This document shows positions 16,858 through 24,782 of a stretch of DNA of 64,000 bases, in pieces. The translations under genes were made by a program, and so were the position numbers. Every line of letters begins with the position of its first letter. Position 1 is the stretch's first letter. The DNA comes from Clostridium sp. MB40-C1 (lineage in GTDB: Bacteria; Bacillota; Clostridia; Clostridiales; Clostridiaceae): NCBI RefSeq assembly GCF_030913655.1, contig NZ_CP133189.1, positions 2,480,001-2,544,000 of the forward strand. Direction: 5' to 3'. The notes beneath the pieces are model-generated. The model saw only the letters and a program-made list of their open reading frames with translations. It was not told where the DNA came from and searched no databases.

Positions 16858-17544
16858 TTACGGAATCCTTAAGACTTGCCCTGGATAAATTCTATTAGGA
16901 TTCTTAATCTTATCTTTATTTAGATTGTAAATTTGCGGCCACTTAGATCCATTTCCTAAGAACCTTTTCGAGATATGCCAGAGAGTGTCTCCTTGCCTTA
17001 CTGTATATGTTTTAGGACTGTTTTTATTATTAGGTCTTGTAGGTTTGGAATTTGCTATTACTTTTTTCGTAGATTGCGATTGATTAGCTGCCGCAGTTTT
17101 TGGTGTTGCTATAACTACTTTTTTAGCAGCATAATTTTTATATCTCTTAAGTTCTATAGAATAGTGTATGTCCCCAACTTCTCCACCTTCTTCGCTCGGT
17201 TTAAAACTCTCTATAGTAAATAGATCATTTACTTCTAAGGGGCTTCCTACAAATATAAATCTTATCTTTTTTTGTTTTTCTCTCCATTCCCTAATTTTAT
17301 TAATATAAAAACTCGGAGAGAATAACTGTTCCGAGCTTACATATGGTCCTCTATTTAATGGAAAGAAACTTTCAAAAGATATTTCCATAAGTTTTGGTTT
17401 ATTGATTATATTTATTTCTCCAAGGTTTATAATGTCATATGTTTTGTTGTCTCCATCTTCATTAAATTCGATTTTTTCTGGTAGTACAGGAAGGGTAAAT
17501 CCCTCTTCACCATCATTAATTCCTAAATATATTTTATAAGCCAT
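16858..17544 (-). CDS. xkdP: LysM-containing tail protein (XkdP)
   Basis: 228 aa. Residues 1-130 are the XkdP N-terminal domain; a QSTKKVIANSKP linker follows; the last ~50 residues (YTVRQGDTLWHISKRFLGNG, IYNLNKDKIKNPNRIYPGQ, VLRIP) form a LysM domain that binds peptidoglycan or, in this family, stabilises the hub. The start overlaps the tape-measure stop (TTAATGG) with GGGGG upstream. Confidence 0.92.
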   Translation of the reverse strand: MAYKIYLGINDGEEGFTLPVLPEKIEFNEDGDNKTYDIINLGEINIINKPKLMEISFESFFPLNRGPYVSSEQLFSPSFYINKIREWREKQKKIRFIFVGSPLEVNDLFTIESFKPSEEGGEVGDIHYSIELKRYKNYAAKKVVIATPKTAAANQSQSTKKVIANSKPTRPNNKNSPKTYTVRQGDTLWHISKRFLGNGSKWPQIYNLNKDKIKNPNRIYPGQVLRIP

Positions 17545-19709
17545 TAATTATATACCCCCTCTGCACTATTAACTAATTCATTTTTCATGTAAGTTTCTAT
17601 TTTAGTTATTATTTTATTTATGTCAGCTTCTTCTTTAATATCTCCAGTTGTAACTTGTACTGTTGGAGTTAAAGTTACAAAGTTTTGTACACTTTCCATT
17701 TCTGCAAGATCTCGCATCATTTCTAAATGTTCGTTAGAAATATCTATTTTATCATCTATATTTTTCAAATGCTTATTTGCATTCTTTAACCCTTTATTTT
17801 TATTTTTTTTATCTTTTTCTCCAGGCATTGTAAGTTCCCCTGGACCTTGTGCTTTATTCCAAGCTGCTAAATCGGGCATCTTTGAAGCTGTGGGCTTTTT
17901 AATATTATTAAATATCTTATTTATATCGAATTTTTCTTCAATATTTTTCCCAACTTTATAACCTGAATTATAGGCTTTCCCATATTCAAATCTATCGAAA
18001 TGTTGTGCAGCAGCGTCGATTCGTTGAATTTTTATTTTAGGCTCCCCAACTAAATTGTCCACCGCACCCTGTAAGCTGCCTCTCCATCCATTTACTGCAT
18101 TCGCCAAATTCGAACCAAAGATAGTATCTATCGCAGATGCTATCCCTTGCAAAATTTCTAAAACTGTATCTGCCATTCCTGCAAATAATCTAACTATCGA
18201 CCCTATAGGGTCCACAAATACATTAGCTAAAAACTCTGCAAATTTTGCAAATGTATTATAAGTTAATGCCACAATATCTAATATTAAGTTGCCAAGTGCT
18301 ACAAATAAATTACCTATAAAAGCAAGCGCTACCATAAATGATCCTGCAATAATACCAGTTGCCGAAACACTTGTACCTGCAAAATGATTTACTGCTGCTA
18401 CTGCTGCATAAAATAAAGCTATTAATATAATTATCGCAATAATAACCCAAGTAATAGGACATGCATATAATGCCGCATTAAGTCCGTACTGAGCTACTGT
18501 TTGTGTAAAAGTAGCACCAGACGCCATCATAGTTGCAGCTGCATGAGCAGACTCTAAAAAAGTTTGCGTTGCTATAATTGCATTTGTTACAAATGAAACT
18601 GTATTGTAAGCAATTAACGCTGCAACTATTCCCAATATTATAGGTTCCATAATAGGGAAAATAGTATTGAATTTATCTCCAAGCCATTGTATTGCATTTA
18701 CTACATCTAATGTTACATTAACTATCGTAACTAATCCTGTTGTTACACCATCAAAAAAAGGCTGATATTTTCCTTCTCTAAAACCTTCATTTATTTCGCT
18801 TAAAAGCGGTTTTAGTGCCTCAAGCGCATTGTTACCAGCCTGTGAAAAAGAAGTCTCTATGTTAGATTGTAGATTATTGAATTGCGCTATGGCTGATTGG
18901 TTAAATTCCTGTAAAGCCTTATCTGTAGCACCTTTTTTAGCAAGCAATTTATTAAATTTATTTATAAATTCATCCATGCTTTTAGATGCTTTCAATATCT
19001 CTGCATCAGCTTTCCCAAATCCGAATCTACTTCGTAAAGACATGAAATCTCCACTCATTGCTTCTTTTAGAGCAAACCCAGCACCCTCTAACCCTTGTGT
19101 AGGATCTAAGAAAGCTAATTTTTCAGCCGTTTTATTCAACTTCATAAGACTGTCAGTATTTTTGGTAAATTGTATAAAGCTTCTTGTAATTGTGTTAAAT
19201 TCTTTCAAACCATAAACACTTATATTAGCATATTTATTTAATTCACTAAAAAAGGCTTTACCCACTTCTTTATTTCCTAACATACCACTTATTACAATAA
19301 GTTGTTGCTCTAGCCTAGCTGCACCACCTATAGTTAAATCTATTCCTTTCTTAACAGCTTGAAATCCTAAATAAGCGCCTACTAATCCTTTAATCTTATT
19401 TGTTAATCCCTCGGAAGAGCTAATTCCTCTATTGAAAGAATTATTTAAATTATCTTGAGTATTTCTAGCTCTATCCTGTTCCCTTGCTAATTCTTGTAAT
19501 CCAGCACCAGCCCTTTGAATTGCTCCTCTTGCAGTATTTAAAGTATTAGTGATCCTTATATCTCTATTTGCACTATTACTCATGTCATCTAGAGCTCTTA
19601 TAGTTAGATTTAGTGCTTGTGTAACTTGTTGTAAAGGTCTAGTCATTTGGTCGAACATTCTTAAAGCTGTTGATACTGTTGCTATAATTATCACCCCGCT
19701 TTCAGGCAT
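17544..19709 (-). CDS. tail tape measure protein (XkdO type)
   Basis: 721 aa. Long helical N-terminus (MTRPLQQVTQALNLTIRALD), the tape-measure core (RFGFGKADAEILKASKSMDE) and a hydrophobic stretch at about 345-500 of membrane-active type. It sets tail length and helps DNA injection. No ribosome site precedes the ATG at 19709: the start codon is only 5 bases after the U-run of a terminator hairpin. That suggests that the gene upstream (19738-20226) was inserted and displaced the native leader, or that a later start is used. Confidence 0.9.
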   Translation of the reverse strand: MPESGVIIIATVSTALRMFDQMTRPLQQVTQALNLTIRALDDMSNSANRDIRITNTLNTARGAIQRAGAGLQELAREQDRARNTQDNLNNSFNRGISSSEGLTNKIKGLVGAYLGFQAVKKGIDLTIGGAARLEQQLIVISGMLGNKEVGKAFFSELNKYANISVYGLKEFNTITRSFIQFTKNTDSLMKLNKTAEKLAFLDPTQGLEGAGFALKEAMSGDFMSLRSRFGFGKADAEILKASKSMDEFINKFNKLLAKKGATDKALQEFNQSAIAQFNNLQSNIETSFSQAGNNALEALKPLLSEINEGFREGKYQPFFDGVTTGLVTIVNVTLDVVNAIQWLGDKFNTIFPIMEPIILGIVAALIAYNTVSFVTNAIIATQTFLESAHAAATMMASGATFTQTVAQYGLNAALYACPITWVIIAIIILIALFYAAVAAVNHFAGTSVSATGIIAGSFMVALAFIGNLFVALGNLILDIVALTYNTFAKFAEFLANVFVDPIGSIVRLFAGMADTVLEILQGIASAIDTIFGSNLANAVNGWRGSLQGAVDNLVGEPKIKIQRIDAAAQHFDRFEYGKAYNSGYKVGKNIEEKFDINKIFNNIKKPTASKMPDLAAWNKAQGPGELTMPGEKDKKNKNKGLKNANKHLKNIDDKIDISNEHLEMMRDLAEMESVQNFVTLTPTVQVTTGDIKEEADINKIITKIETYMKNELVNSAEGVYN

Positions 19710-19715
19710 AATAAA

Positions 19716-19739
19716 AGCACTTACTTAATTGTAAGTGCT
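19716..19739 (-). terminator. terminator between the 162-aa gene and the tape measure gene
   Basis: AGCACTTAC / GTAAGTGCT, 9 bp, then TTTTATTATG on the minus strand. Its 3' end GTGCTTTTATTATG is shared with the terminator at 26964-26994. Confidence 0.75.
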
Positions 19740-20226
19740 AAAGTTCTATATTCTCTTTTCCTATCAAGTTATTTATTACATCTGAAAATTCATTAATATC
19801 CTTACCCAAATGTACCATAAACTCGATTTTATCAACTTCATTATCTTTGTTTATATAATTAATTAATAGATTATTTATCACTACACCTTTTTTTTCTTTT
19901 GACTTTGGCATACCTGCTACTATTGCTCCAGTTGTTCCAAATAATGCGCCTCCAACAATAGCTTTCCCAACACTGCCTTTAATCTCTTGCTTTATTTCCC
20001 TTTCAATACTACTAGATGTAGAAATTATTTTGTCAATTTGTATTGTGAAATTGCAGTTAGAGGATTTTATAAACAATTTATCTTTACATAAGTATAGTGT
20101 ACATGGATCCTTTCCTAATGGAAGACCATTTACATGCGTAACAAAAACTTTTTTTAAATAATCTATAGAATTCTCAAAGTTCTCTCTATCCTTTTTTATT
20201 TCTCTACTTTTTGTAAAAAAACCCAT
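19738..20226 (-). CDS. PH-like/glycine-zipper accessory protein (moron), 162 aa
   Basis: Starts MGFFTKSREIKKDRENF at the ATG with GGGAGGG 8 bases upstream; the frame is open further but without a site. The pattern CTLYLCKDKLFIKS...IQIDKI, then GSVGKAIVGGALFGTTGAIV (glycine zipper), then INNLLINYINKDNEVDKIEF looks like the bacterial PH-like module seen in SHOCT-type proteins. It is not a tail protein by appearance. It lies between the tail chaperone and tape measure genes with its own terminator, the signature of a moron. Possible superinfection or host-fitness role; inferred. Confidence 0.65.
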   Translation of the reverse strand: MGFFTKSREIKKDRENFENSIDYLKKVFVTHVNGLPLGKDPCTLYLCKDKLFIKSSNCNFTIQIDKIISTSSSIEREIKQEIKGSVGKAIVGGALFGTTGAIVAGMPKSKEKKGVVINNLLINYINKDNEVDKIEFMVHLGKDINEFSDVINNLIGKENIEL

Positions 20227-20284
20227 TAATTCATCCCTCCCTACTACTATATTAACAAATATTACTTTAGAGCTCAATTCAATG

Positions 20285-20892
20285 TTATCTTTTTCTTTTA
20301 GCTTTATCCATTTGTTTCTTTTCATTCTCTATATGCAAATCTATGCTCGCATATATAAAAGCTTTTTCTCTCCTATCTATTGGGGCTAATGGAGATTTCC
20401 CAGCTAATACTCCTGGTCTAATTTTTAATCTGTGGAGGGCATAGTGAGCGTAATTAGCTTCACCATTACCCTCCTTTATTAGTTTTTTGCTTCTTCTACT
20501 AACTCTTGAATACCTTTATCATAACCATTTATTTCTACAACAATACTTGACCAATCTGCATACTCACCATCAGTCATTTTAGTTTTCATAGCATTAAGTA
20601 ATTGTTCGGCACCCATAACACCCCAAGCTTTTTGTAATTCTGCATTCTTAAGATCTGGGTGAACAGTAGTTTCTATAATCTGATTAGCTATAAATTTATC
20701 TTGGTCAGTTTCACTCATTTTTTGACCTTTAACTATTGTTATCTTTTTACACTTCTTCCTAAGCTCGTCCCCCTTGTCAGCGCTTATAGGCTTAAACTTC
20801 ATCTTTCTTTTCCTTCCGCCCATTACTATCTCTCTTTCTATTTCTTCTACTTCCTCAAAACTATCCATTAAAAAATCTTCAAAATTATTCAT
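20285..20892 (-). CDS. tail assembly chaperone, long form made by -1 frameshift (G-T type)
   Basis: The short form ends ...EEAKN-stop. At the heptamer A AAA AAC (20482-20488) a -1 slip continues for 65 codons: LIKEGNGEANYAHYALHRLK, IRPGVLAGKSPLAPIDRREK, AFIYASIDLHIENEKKQMDK, AKRKR. The extension has no ribosome site of its own and shows the YAHYAL...REKAF...ASID signature of tail chaperone GT extensions. The expected product is about 202 aa. Lambda-type G/GT proteins coat the tape measure protein during tail assembly, and the tape measure gene lies downstream, as expected. The moron at 19738 separates the two. Confidence 0.88.
20479..20892 (-). CDS. xkdN: tail assembly chaperone, short form (XkdN-like G protein)
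   Basis: 137 aa, acidic, directly after the tube gene, matching XkdN: FEEVEEIEREIVMGGRKRKM, KFKPISADKGDEL..., FIANQIIETTVHPDLKNAEL, QKAWGVMGAEQLLNAM. AGGAGG before the ATG at 20892. It is the G product; a minority of ribosomes should shift into the T extension. Confidence 0.88.
   Translation of the reverse strand: MNNFEDFLMDSFEEVEEIEREIVMGGRKRKMKFKPISADKGDELRKKCKKITIVKGQKMSETDQDKFIANQIIETTVHPDLKNAELQKAWGVMGAEQLLNAMKTKMTDGEYADWSSIVVEINGYDKGIQELVEEAKN
20482..20488 (-). promoter_or_regulatory. -1 ribosomal frameshift site A AAA AAC
   Basis: In the reading frame of the chaperone, GCA AAA AAC TAA: an X XXY YYZ heptamer directly before the stop codon. An AGGAGGG-like purine stretch (AAAGGAGGG) lies about 6 bases downstream rather than upstream. 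Stimulatory structure was not folded. Confidence 0.85.
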
Positions 20893-20908
20893 TATACTAT
20901 TCCTCCTA

Positions 20909-21373
20909 TTAACCTAATACCGGTTTATTAAATTTATCTAATAAGTCTACATCTTCATATGTAAAACTCATATCTTCTTCTAATACTTCACTATCAACAT
21001 CAAACATTGCCATAGATACTTCATCTAAGTTACAATCTTTCAACACAATTGTTTGTTTCCCTATGCTGCTTGTTGGGTCCTCATTTGTAACAGCAAGCTC
21101 AAAATAAGTATCAATACCATCTTTCATGTATTTCAACATTAATTCTCTAAATAGAGAAGTTGCATAATAAACTGTAAGTGTACCTGTACCTTTCCACCCT
21201 GCTGCTTTATTTTGCGTCCCTCTTTTTCCAAGTGTTTTCACTTCTGTCTTTTGCTTTTCAACTTTAGATTCTATTTTTTTAGCATAGAATAATTCTTCAT
21301 TTCTACCATTTACAGTTATATAAGCTCTAGCTTCTTGTCCACTAATGGTATCTTCAGCTTTAAAAAATCCCAT
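20909..21373 (-). CDS. xkdM: tail tube protein (XkdM)
   Basis: 154 aa, matching XkdM: SGQEARAYITVNGRNEELFY, KKIESKVEKQKTEVKTLGKR, GTQNKAAGWKGTGTLTVYY, FELAVTNEDPTSSIGKQTI, EVLEEDMSFTYEDVDLLDKF. It builds the inner tube of the contractile tail. AGGAGG lies before the ATG. Gene order sheath-tube-chaperone is the PBSX order. Confidence 0.93.
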   Translation of the reverse strand: MGFFKAEDTISGQEARAYITVNGRNEELFYAKKIESKVEKQKTEVKTLGKRGTQNKAAGWKGTGTLTVYYATSLFRELMLKYMKDGIDTYFELAVTNEDPTSSIGKQTIVLKDCNLDEVSMAMFDVDSEVLEEDMSFTYEDVDLLDKFNKPVLG

Positions 21374-21388
21374 GTTTTAATGCACCTC

Positions 21389-22699
21389 CTATTCTACTTC
21401 TACAGTCATATACAATTTTTCCATAGCATCTATTGGTTGTACTCCAACTCTAGCTACTACGGAATCCTTATCAACACCTCTTATAACTTCTACATCTTCA
21501 GGGACTACATTTTCTAAGGCTCCAATGCCTTGTAATCCCTCTAAGAACTTAATTACATCCTTTTTAAATAAGTTTCGACCATCCTCATTATTATTGCCTT
21601 CACCTATATAATTAGTTTCCCATAACAACCTAATACCATTGTTTACTTCAAATAAAGTTCTTATAACTCTATTCTTTCTATAATCTTTCCCTTTATCTTT
21701 AGTAAAACTTTTAAATGTATTAATATCCTGTTCTATAACTACTCTTCTATTACTAATAGTAAATACCATTTCACCATTTAATAGCGCTTCTTGTATTTCT
21801 CTATCTGTATATTTAACATCTACATCAATAGCACCAGGATATTCTAAATATGTGTTTGATTGATTCACATTTGCTCCTGCTGTAGCTCCAGTTACAAATG
21901 CGACCGCCTTATCAGATGTTATTATTGTATTATCAGCTAAAATAACACCATTTTTAACACTAATAACATTTTCGCTATCAGCTTCTGGGTAATTTTCTAA
22001 TACTAATTGAACTTGTCTACCTTCTTCTTTTAGCCTTTTGATAAACGTTGTTGCAATCGCTTTAATAGCAGAATCTTTAGTAGAAATCCCTATAGTATGG
22101 AATTCATAAGGCTCAATTGTAGCTAGGTAATCCGTGTAACTTTGATTAGTAACAGTTCCATCTTCACCACCTTTAAGTTGTAACCCAGCAGTTGTCTTTA
22201 ATTCTCCAGTACCTTTAAAATCAACATAATTATTAGCTTTTAAACCATCTATAGTTTTAACTAATTGTTTATCTACTTTATTTCCTTCAAACACTGTTAC
22301 CACTTCAAACATATCTGGATTATCAATACTATTTTGAATTACTACAGTAATATTGTTTCCTTTAGTTCCAGTATGCTTTGCATTAATAGTTAAATCTTCT
22401 AGTGTAGCAGTTGCTTTAGTGCCTTCATTAAGTCTATACAACAAAAGCGTTTTAGCTTTCTTAAACACTTCTCTAATAAGTAATGCACTATTATCAGTTA
22501 TATTTATACCTAACACTTTACTTAAATCATCATCTGCCTGTATAGTAATAACTTCTTTTTCAGGTCCCCATGGCAACACTAAAGGCATTGTTGCAATACC
22601 TCGTTCTCCTATTGGTGTTTGCTCATTTTTCTTAGACCCAAAATTTATATAAGCACCTGGTCTAATCTTATTTTCCTTGGTCCATGTTCCCCCCGCCAT
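21389..22699 (-). CDS. xkdK: tail sheath protein (XkdK)
   Basis: 436 aa. N-terminus MAGGTWTKENKIRPGAYINF and the segment RGIATMPLVLPWGPEKEVI are typical of PBSX-type sheaths; the C-terminal SIDE of family signature (KDVIKFLEGLQGIGALENV, PVEVIRG-like VPEDVEVIRG and VRPIDAMEKLYMTVEV-like end) completes the attachment handshake. This makes the phage a myovirus. GAGAGGTG lies upstream, overlapping the end of the 56-aa gene region. Confidence 0.94.
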   Translation of the reverse strand: MAGGTWTKENKIRPGAYINFGSKKNEQTPIGERGIATMPLVLPWGPEKEVITIQADDDLSKVLGINITDNSALLIREVFKKAKTLLLYRLNEGTKATATLEDLTINAKHTGTKGNNITVVIQNSIDNPDMFEVVTVFEGNKVDKQLVKTIDGLKANNYVDFKGTGELKTTAGLQLKGGEDGTVTNQSYTDYLATIEPYEFHTIGISTKDSAIKAIATTFIKRLKEEGRQVQLVLENYPEADSENVISVKNGVILADNTIITSDKAVAFVTGATAGANVNQSNTYLEYPGAIDVDVKYTDREIQEALLNGEMVFTISNRRVVIEQDINTFKSFTKDKGKDYRKNRVIRTLFEVNNGIRLLWETNYIGEGNNNEDGRNLFKKDVIKFLEGLQGIGALENVVPEDVEVIRGVDKDSVVARVGVQPIDAMEKLYMTVEVE

Positions 22700-22700
22700 A

Positions 22701-22871
22701 CTATTTCACCTCTCTTTCTTTAAAATCTTGTATAACTTTTTTAACTTCTTTCAAACTATAGTCCTTATCTTCTAGTAATGCTTTTAATATGTCTTTTTCT
22801 ATAACTGTAAATTGCTTAGAAGATACTATTTGTTCTTTAGTAAATTTAACTTCTTGTTCTTTATCTAGCAT
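22701..22871 (-). CDS. 56-aa phage protein before the sheath gene
   Basis: Begins MLDKEQEVKFTKEQIVSSKQ and ends KKVIQDFKEREVK; lysine/glutamate-rich and probably helical. GGAGG lies 9 bases before the ATG, and the gene overlaps the end of the tail-terminator gene by 11 bases, which supports real translation. Similar small genes sit before xkdK in related phages as far as I recall. Function unknown. Confidence 0.72.
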   Translation of the reverse strand: MLDKEQEVKFTKEQIVSSKQFTVIEKDILKALLEDKDYSLKEVKKVIQDFKEREVK

Positions 22872-23292
22872 TTAAATACACCTCCTGTTTCAATTTATTC
22901 ATTTTAGGAGCTTTTTCAATTTCTTTAATAACTTTATAGTTAAATTGTAGGAAGAAATGTAGAACCCCATCTATAACCTCATGAGTCATATCAGTACTTC
23001 TATATAAGCTATTACCTACTTTTACATATTCAAGTAACTCATAGAGACTATCAGCCATATCATTACAATCTGAATTAATATCTTCCTTATCTGAAAAATA
23101 ATGAATATCAAAGAATACATTCTTTTTGTATCTTTCATTAAACTCTTTATCCTGTGCTGAACTCAAAATCTTAATAAAAAAACAAGGCTCCTCAAAGTCT
23201 TGTTCTATCTTTTCATTATATATAGTTATGTTAGGAAATTCTTCGTCTAATGTCTGGTTAATTCCTATCTTTAAATTATTTATAGTAGCTAT
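22861..23292 (-). CDS. tail completion/terminator protein (XkdJ-like) with apparent ATA start
   Basis: The frame is open from 23307 down to the stop at 22861. Coding similarity to the family runs well upstream of the first standard start (TTG at 23166, which has no site): ATINNLKIGINQTLDEEFPN, then ITIYNEKIEQDFEEPCFFIK, then FFDIHYFSDK. The only start with a ribosome site (AGGTG, 5 bases) is ATA at 23290-23292, where ATG would be expected (ATA GCT ACT versus ATG GCT ACT). If ATA is used the protein is 143 aa; if TTG, it lacks 42 residues. It should cap the tail at the head end. Confidence 0.72.
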   Translation of the reverse strand: MATINNLKIGINQTLDEEFPNITIYNEKIEQDFEEPCFFIKILSSAQDKEFNERYKKNVFFDIHYFSDKEDINSDCNDMADSLYELLEYVKVGNSLYRSTDMTHEVIDGVLHFFLQFNYKVIKEIEKAPKMNKLKQEVYLNAR

Positions 23293-23344
23293 GCTATCAC
23301 CTACTTATTTAATGTTATAATTTTACTGGAAGGAGGTGTTAATT

Positions 23345-23530
23345 ATGGGTATAGATTTTAATAAAATTCAAACTACTCTCAATAATGCTTTAAATTCTGC
23401 TGAATTAAGTGATACCAGTAATAACCTTTCTTCACTTGAACAGGCTAAAGTAAATTCCACTTTAATTATTTCTGCTCTAAAGATGTATCACCAAGAGCTT
23501 GAGAAAAATATGAATCAATCTGAGAAATAA
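23345..23530 (+). CDS. 61-aa protein on the opposite strand within the structural operon
   Basis: Starts MGIDFNKIQTTLNNALNSAE with GGAGGTG 6 bases before the ATG at 23345. It is rich in N, S, L and probably helical; no recognised domain. A TATAAT lies 27 bases upstream, giving a very short leader, with no clear -35. It is transcribed against the tail/head genes and overlaps the 52-aa minus-strand gene by 65 bases, tail to tail. The good ribosome site argues that it is real; a moron is likely. Confidence 0.6.
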   Translation: MGIDFNKIQTTLNNALNSAELSDTSNNLSSLEQAKVNSTLIISALKMYHQELEKNMNQSEK

Positions 23531-23624
23531 TTTTTTCAATATCTACTGGTGTTGGCTGAGCTTTCTCTTCAAGTTCAGCCACTCTTTTTTCTAATTTCCC
23601 TACTCTTTTTTTAATATTACTCAT
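23466..23624 (-). CDS. 52-aa coiled-coil phage protein
   Basis: Starts MSNIKKRVGKLEKRVAELEE (heptad pattern) and ends FSQALGDTSLEQK. AGGTGA lies 6 bases before the ATG, and it follows the gp10-like gene on the same strand. It overlaps the 61-aa plus-strand gene over 23466-23530. It could be a normal small gene of the head-tail operon. No family recognised. Confidence 0.55.
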   Translation of the reverse strand: MSNIKKRVGKLEKRVAELEEKAQPTPVDIEKIISQIDSYFSQALGDTSLEQK

Positions 23625-23630
23625 ATATTA

Positions 23631-24044
23631 TCACCTGCCATTCAGTATTTGATTTAATAATTCTACTTGCTTTCTTTCAAGAAACTTAGGCAACTGTCTT
23701 TCTATTTCATTCATAGATATTTCAACCATAAAGCGCCCTTCAACCCATCCTTCGTGGTTTTGCGTTCTATGTCCATTATTTACATAATATGCATATTCTA
23801 CGTTATTAAATATTTCTACCACATAAGCGTTTCCATGCTTTTCAACATTACCTACTTGCCAATTTCTTCTTAAATGCCCGCTATCTACTGGAGTTCTCCT
23901 TTTAATCTTCCTTTCAGCTCTAAAAGCCATTTCTAAGAGAAATTCCTTAATCCATCTTTCAATTACTCTTTCATCAAGTGCTTTCTGGAAACTCTTAGCC
24001 ATATTCTTAAATTCGGAGTAATCGAAGCTGCCTAATCTACTCAT
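23631..24044 (-). CDS. HK97 gp10-type head-tail/tail completion protein (XkdI-like)
   Basis: 137 aa with the gp10 signature: AERKIKRRTPVDSGHLRRNW (T-P-V-D-T/S-G-x-L-R) and VVEIFNNVEYAYYVNNGHR. Proteins of this family sit at the neck or act in tail termination. The ATG at 24044 overlaps the previous stop (TTAATGAG). Confidence 0.87.
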   Translation of the reverse strand: MSRLGSFDYSEFKNMAKSFQKALDERVIERWIKEFLLEMAFRAERKIKRRTPVDSGHLRRNWQVGNVEKHGNAYVVEIFNNVEYAYYVNNGHRTQNHEGWVEGRFMVEISMNEIERQLPKFLERKQVELLNQILNGR

Positions 24045-24424
24045 TAAGCTTTACCATCCTTACTCAAAATTACTTCCTGGTGTGTATTATAAGAAAATCC
24101 TTCTCCAGCTTTATATTTAGTTGTTACTCCAAATTTAGTAACTTCAATAATATCCCCTTGATGTATTTCTACCTCTGGAGCTATAAAAAGCTTAAGTTCA
24201 TATACTACCTGATTTACTGTATCAGTTTGAGTATTTTTACTTAAGCTTTGTTTTGACACTCTACAAGACTGATTTTCATATTTTATTTTTGGTACTATTT
24301 TAGTTTCTTTAGTTTTAGGATCTTTAATCTTTTCTTTACCTCCACTTATATTACAAGTACAATCATATAATCTTTCAATAGCTTTTCTTGCTTGTTTTCT
24401 AGCCTTTTCTATACCTTTAAGCAT
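24044..24424 (-). CDS. head-tail connector protein (XkdH/YqbH-like)
   Basis: 126 aa. Beta-rich, with the pattern YDCTCNISGG...ENQSCRVSKQ and DIIEVTKFGVTTKYKAGEGF seen in PBSX YqbH-type stoppers. It lies between the connector and gp10-like genes, where the head-tail stopper is expected. Function by position and weak motif. Confidence 0.75.
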   Translation of the reverse strand: MLKGIEKARKQARKAIERLYDCTCNISGGKEKIKDPKTKETKIVPKIKYENQSCRVSKQSLSKNTQTDTVNQVVYELKLFIAPEVEIHQGDIIEVTKFGVTTKYKAGEGFSYNTHQEVILSKDGKA

Positions 24425-24425
24425 A

Positions 24426-24770
24426 TTACCACACCAACTTTCTGTACCTATTAAGCTGTGTCTTATAGTCCCTTATCAAGCTATCTTTAAATTCACTTGC
24501 TGCACTTCTATAACTTATAGATGTATCACCTTCACTTATAGAAGAAATAGAACCTAAGGAACTTTCTTCCTCCCCTAGATTCTCATTTCTATACATGTCC
24601 ATAGCAATTTTTAACATTATAGTATTTAAGGTTTCTGGTATTTCTTTAATGTGGCAATAATCTTTTACTATTTGCTCTACATCTTCTAGTGTAAATTCCA
24701 ATAAAAAATCCTTAGAATCATCTTCTAAGGGTAATCCTAATAGTTTCTTTAATTTTTCTAGCTGAGTCAT
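24426..24770 (-). CDS. head-tail connector/adaptor (gp6-like; YqbG)
   Basis: 114 aa, mainly helical: EDDSKDFLLEFTLEDVEQIV and TLNTIMLKIAMDMYRNENLG, then EGDTSISYRSAASEFKD, the family's adaptor pattern. Docks beneath the portal. It is the first gene after the capsid gene, the standard place. Confidence 0.82.
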   Translation of the reverse strand: MTQLEKLKKLLGLPLEDDSKDFLLEFTLEDVEQIVKDYCHIKEIPETLNTIMLKIAMDMYRNENLGEEESSLGSISSISEGDTSISYRSAASEFKDSLIRDYKTQLNRYRKLVW

Positions 24771-24782
24771 AAACCCACCTTC

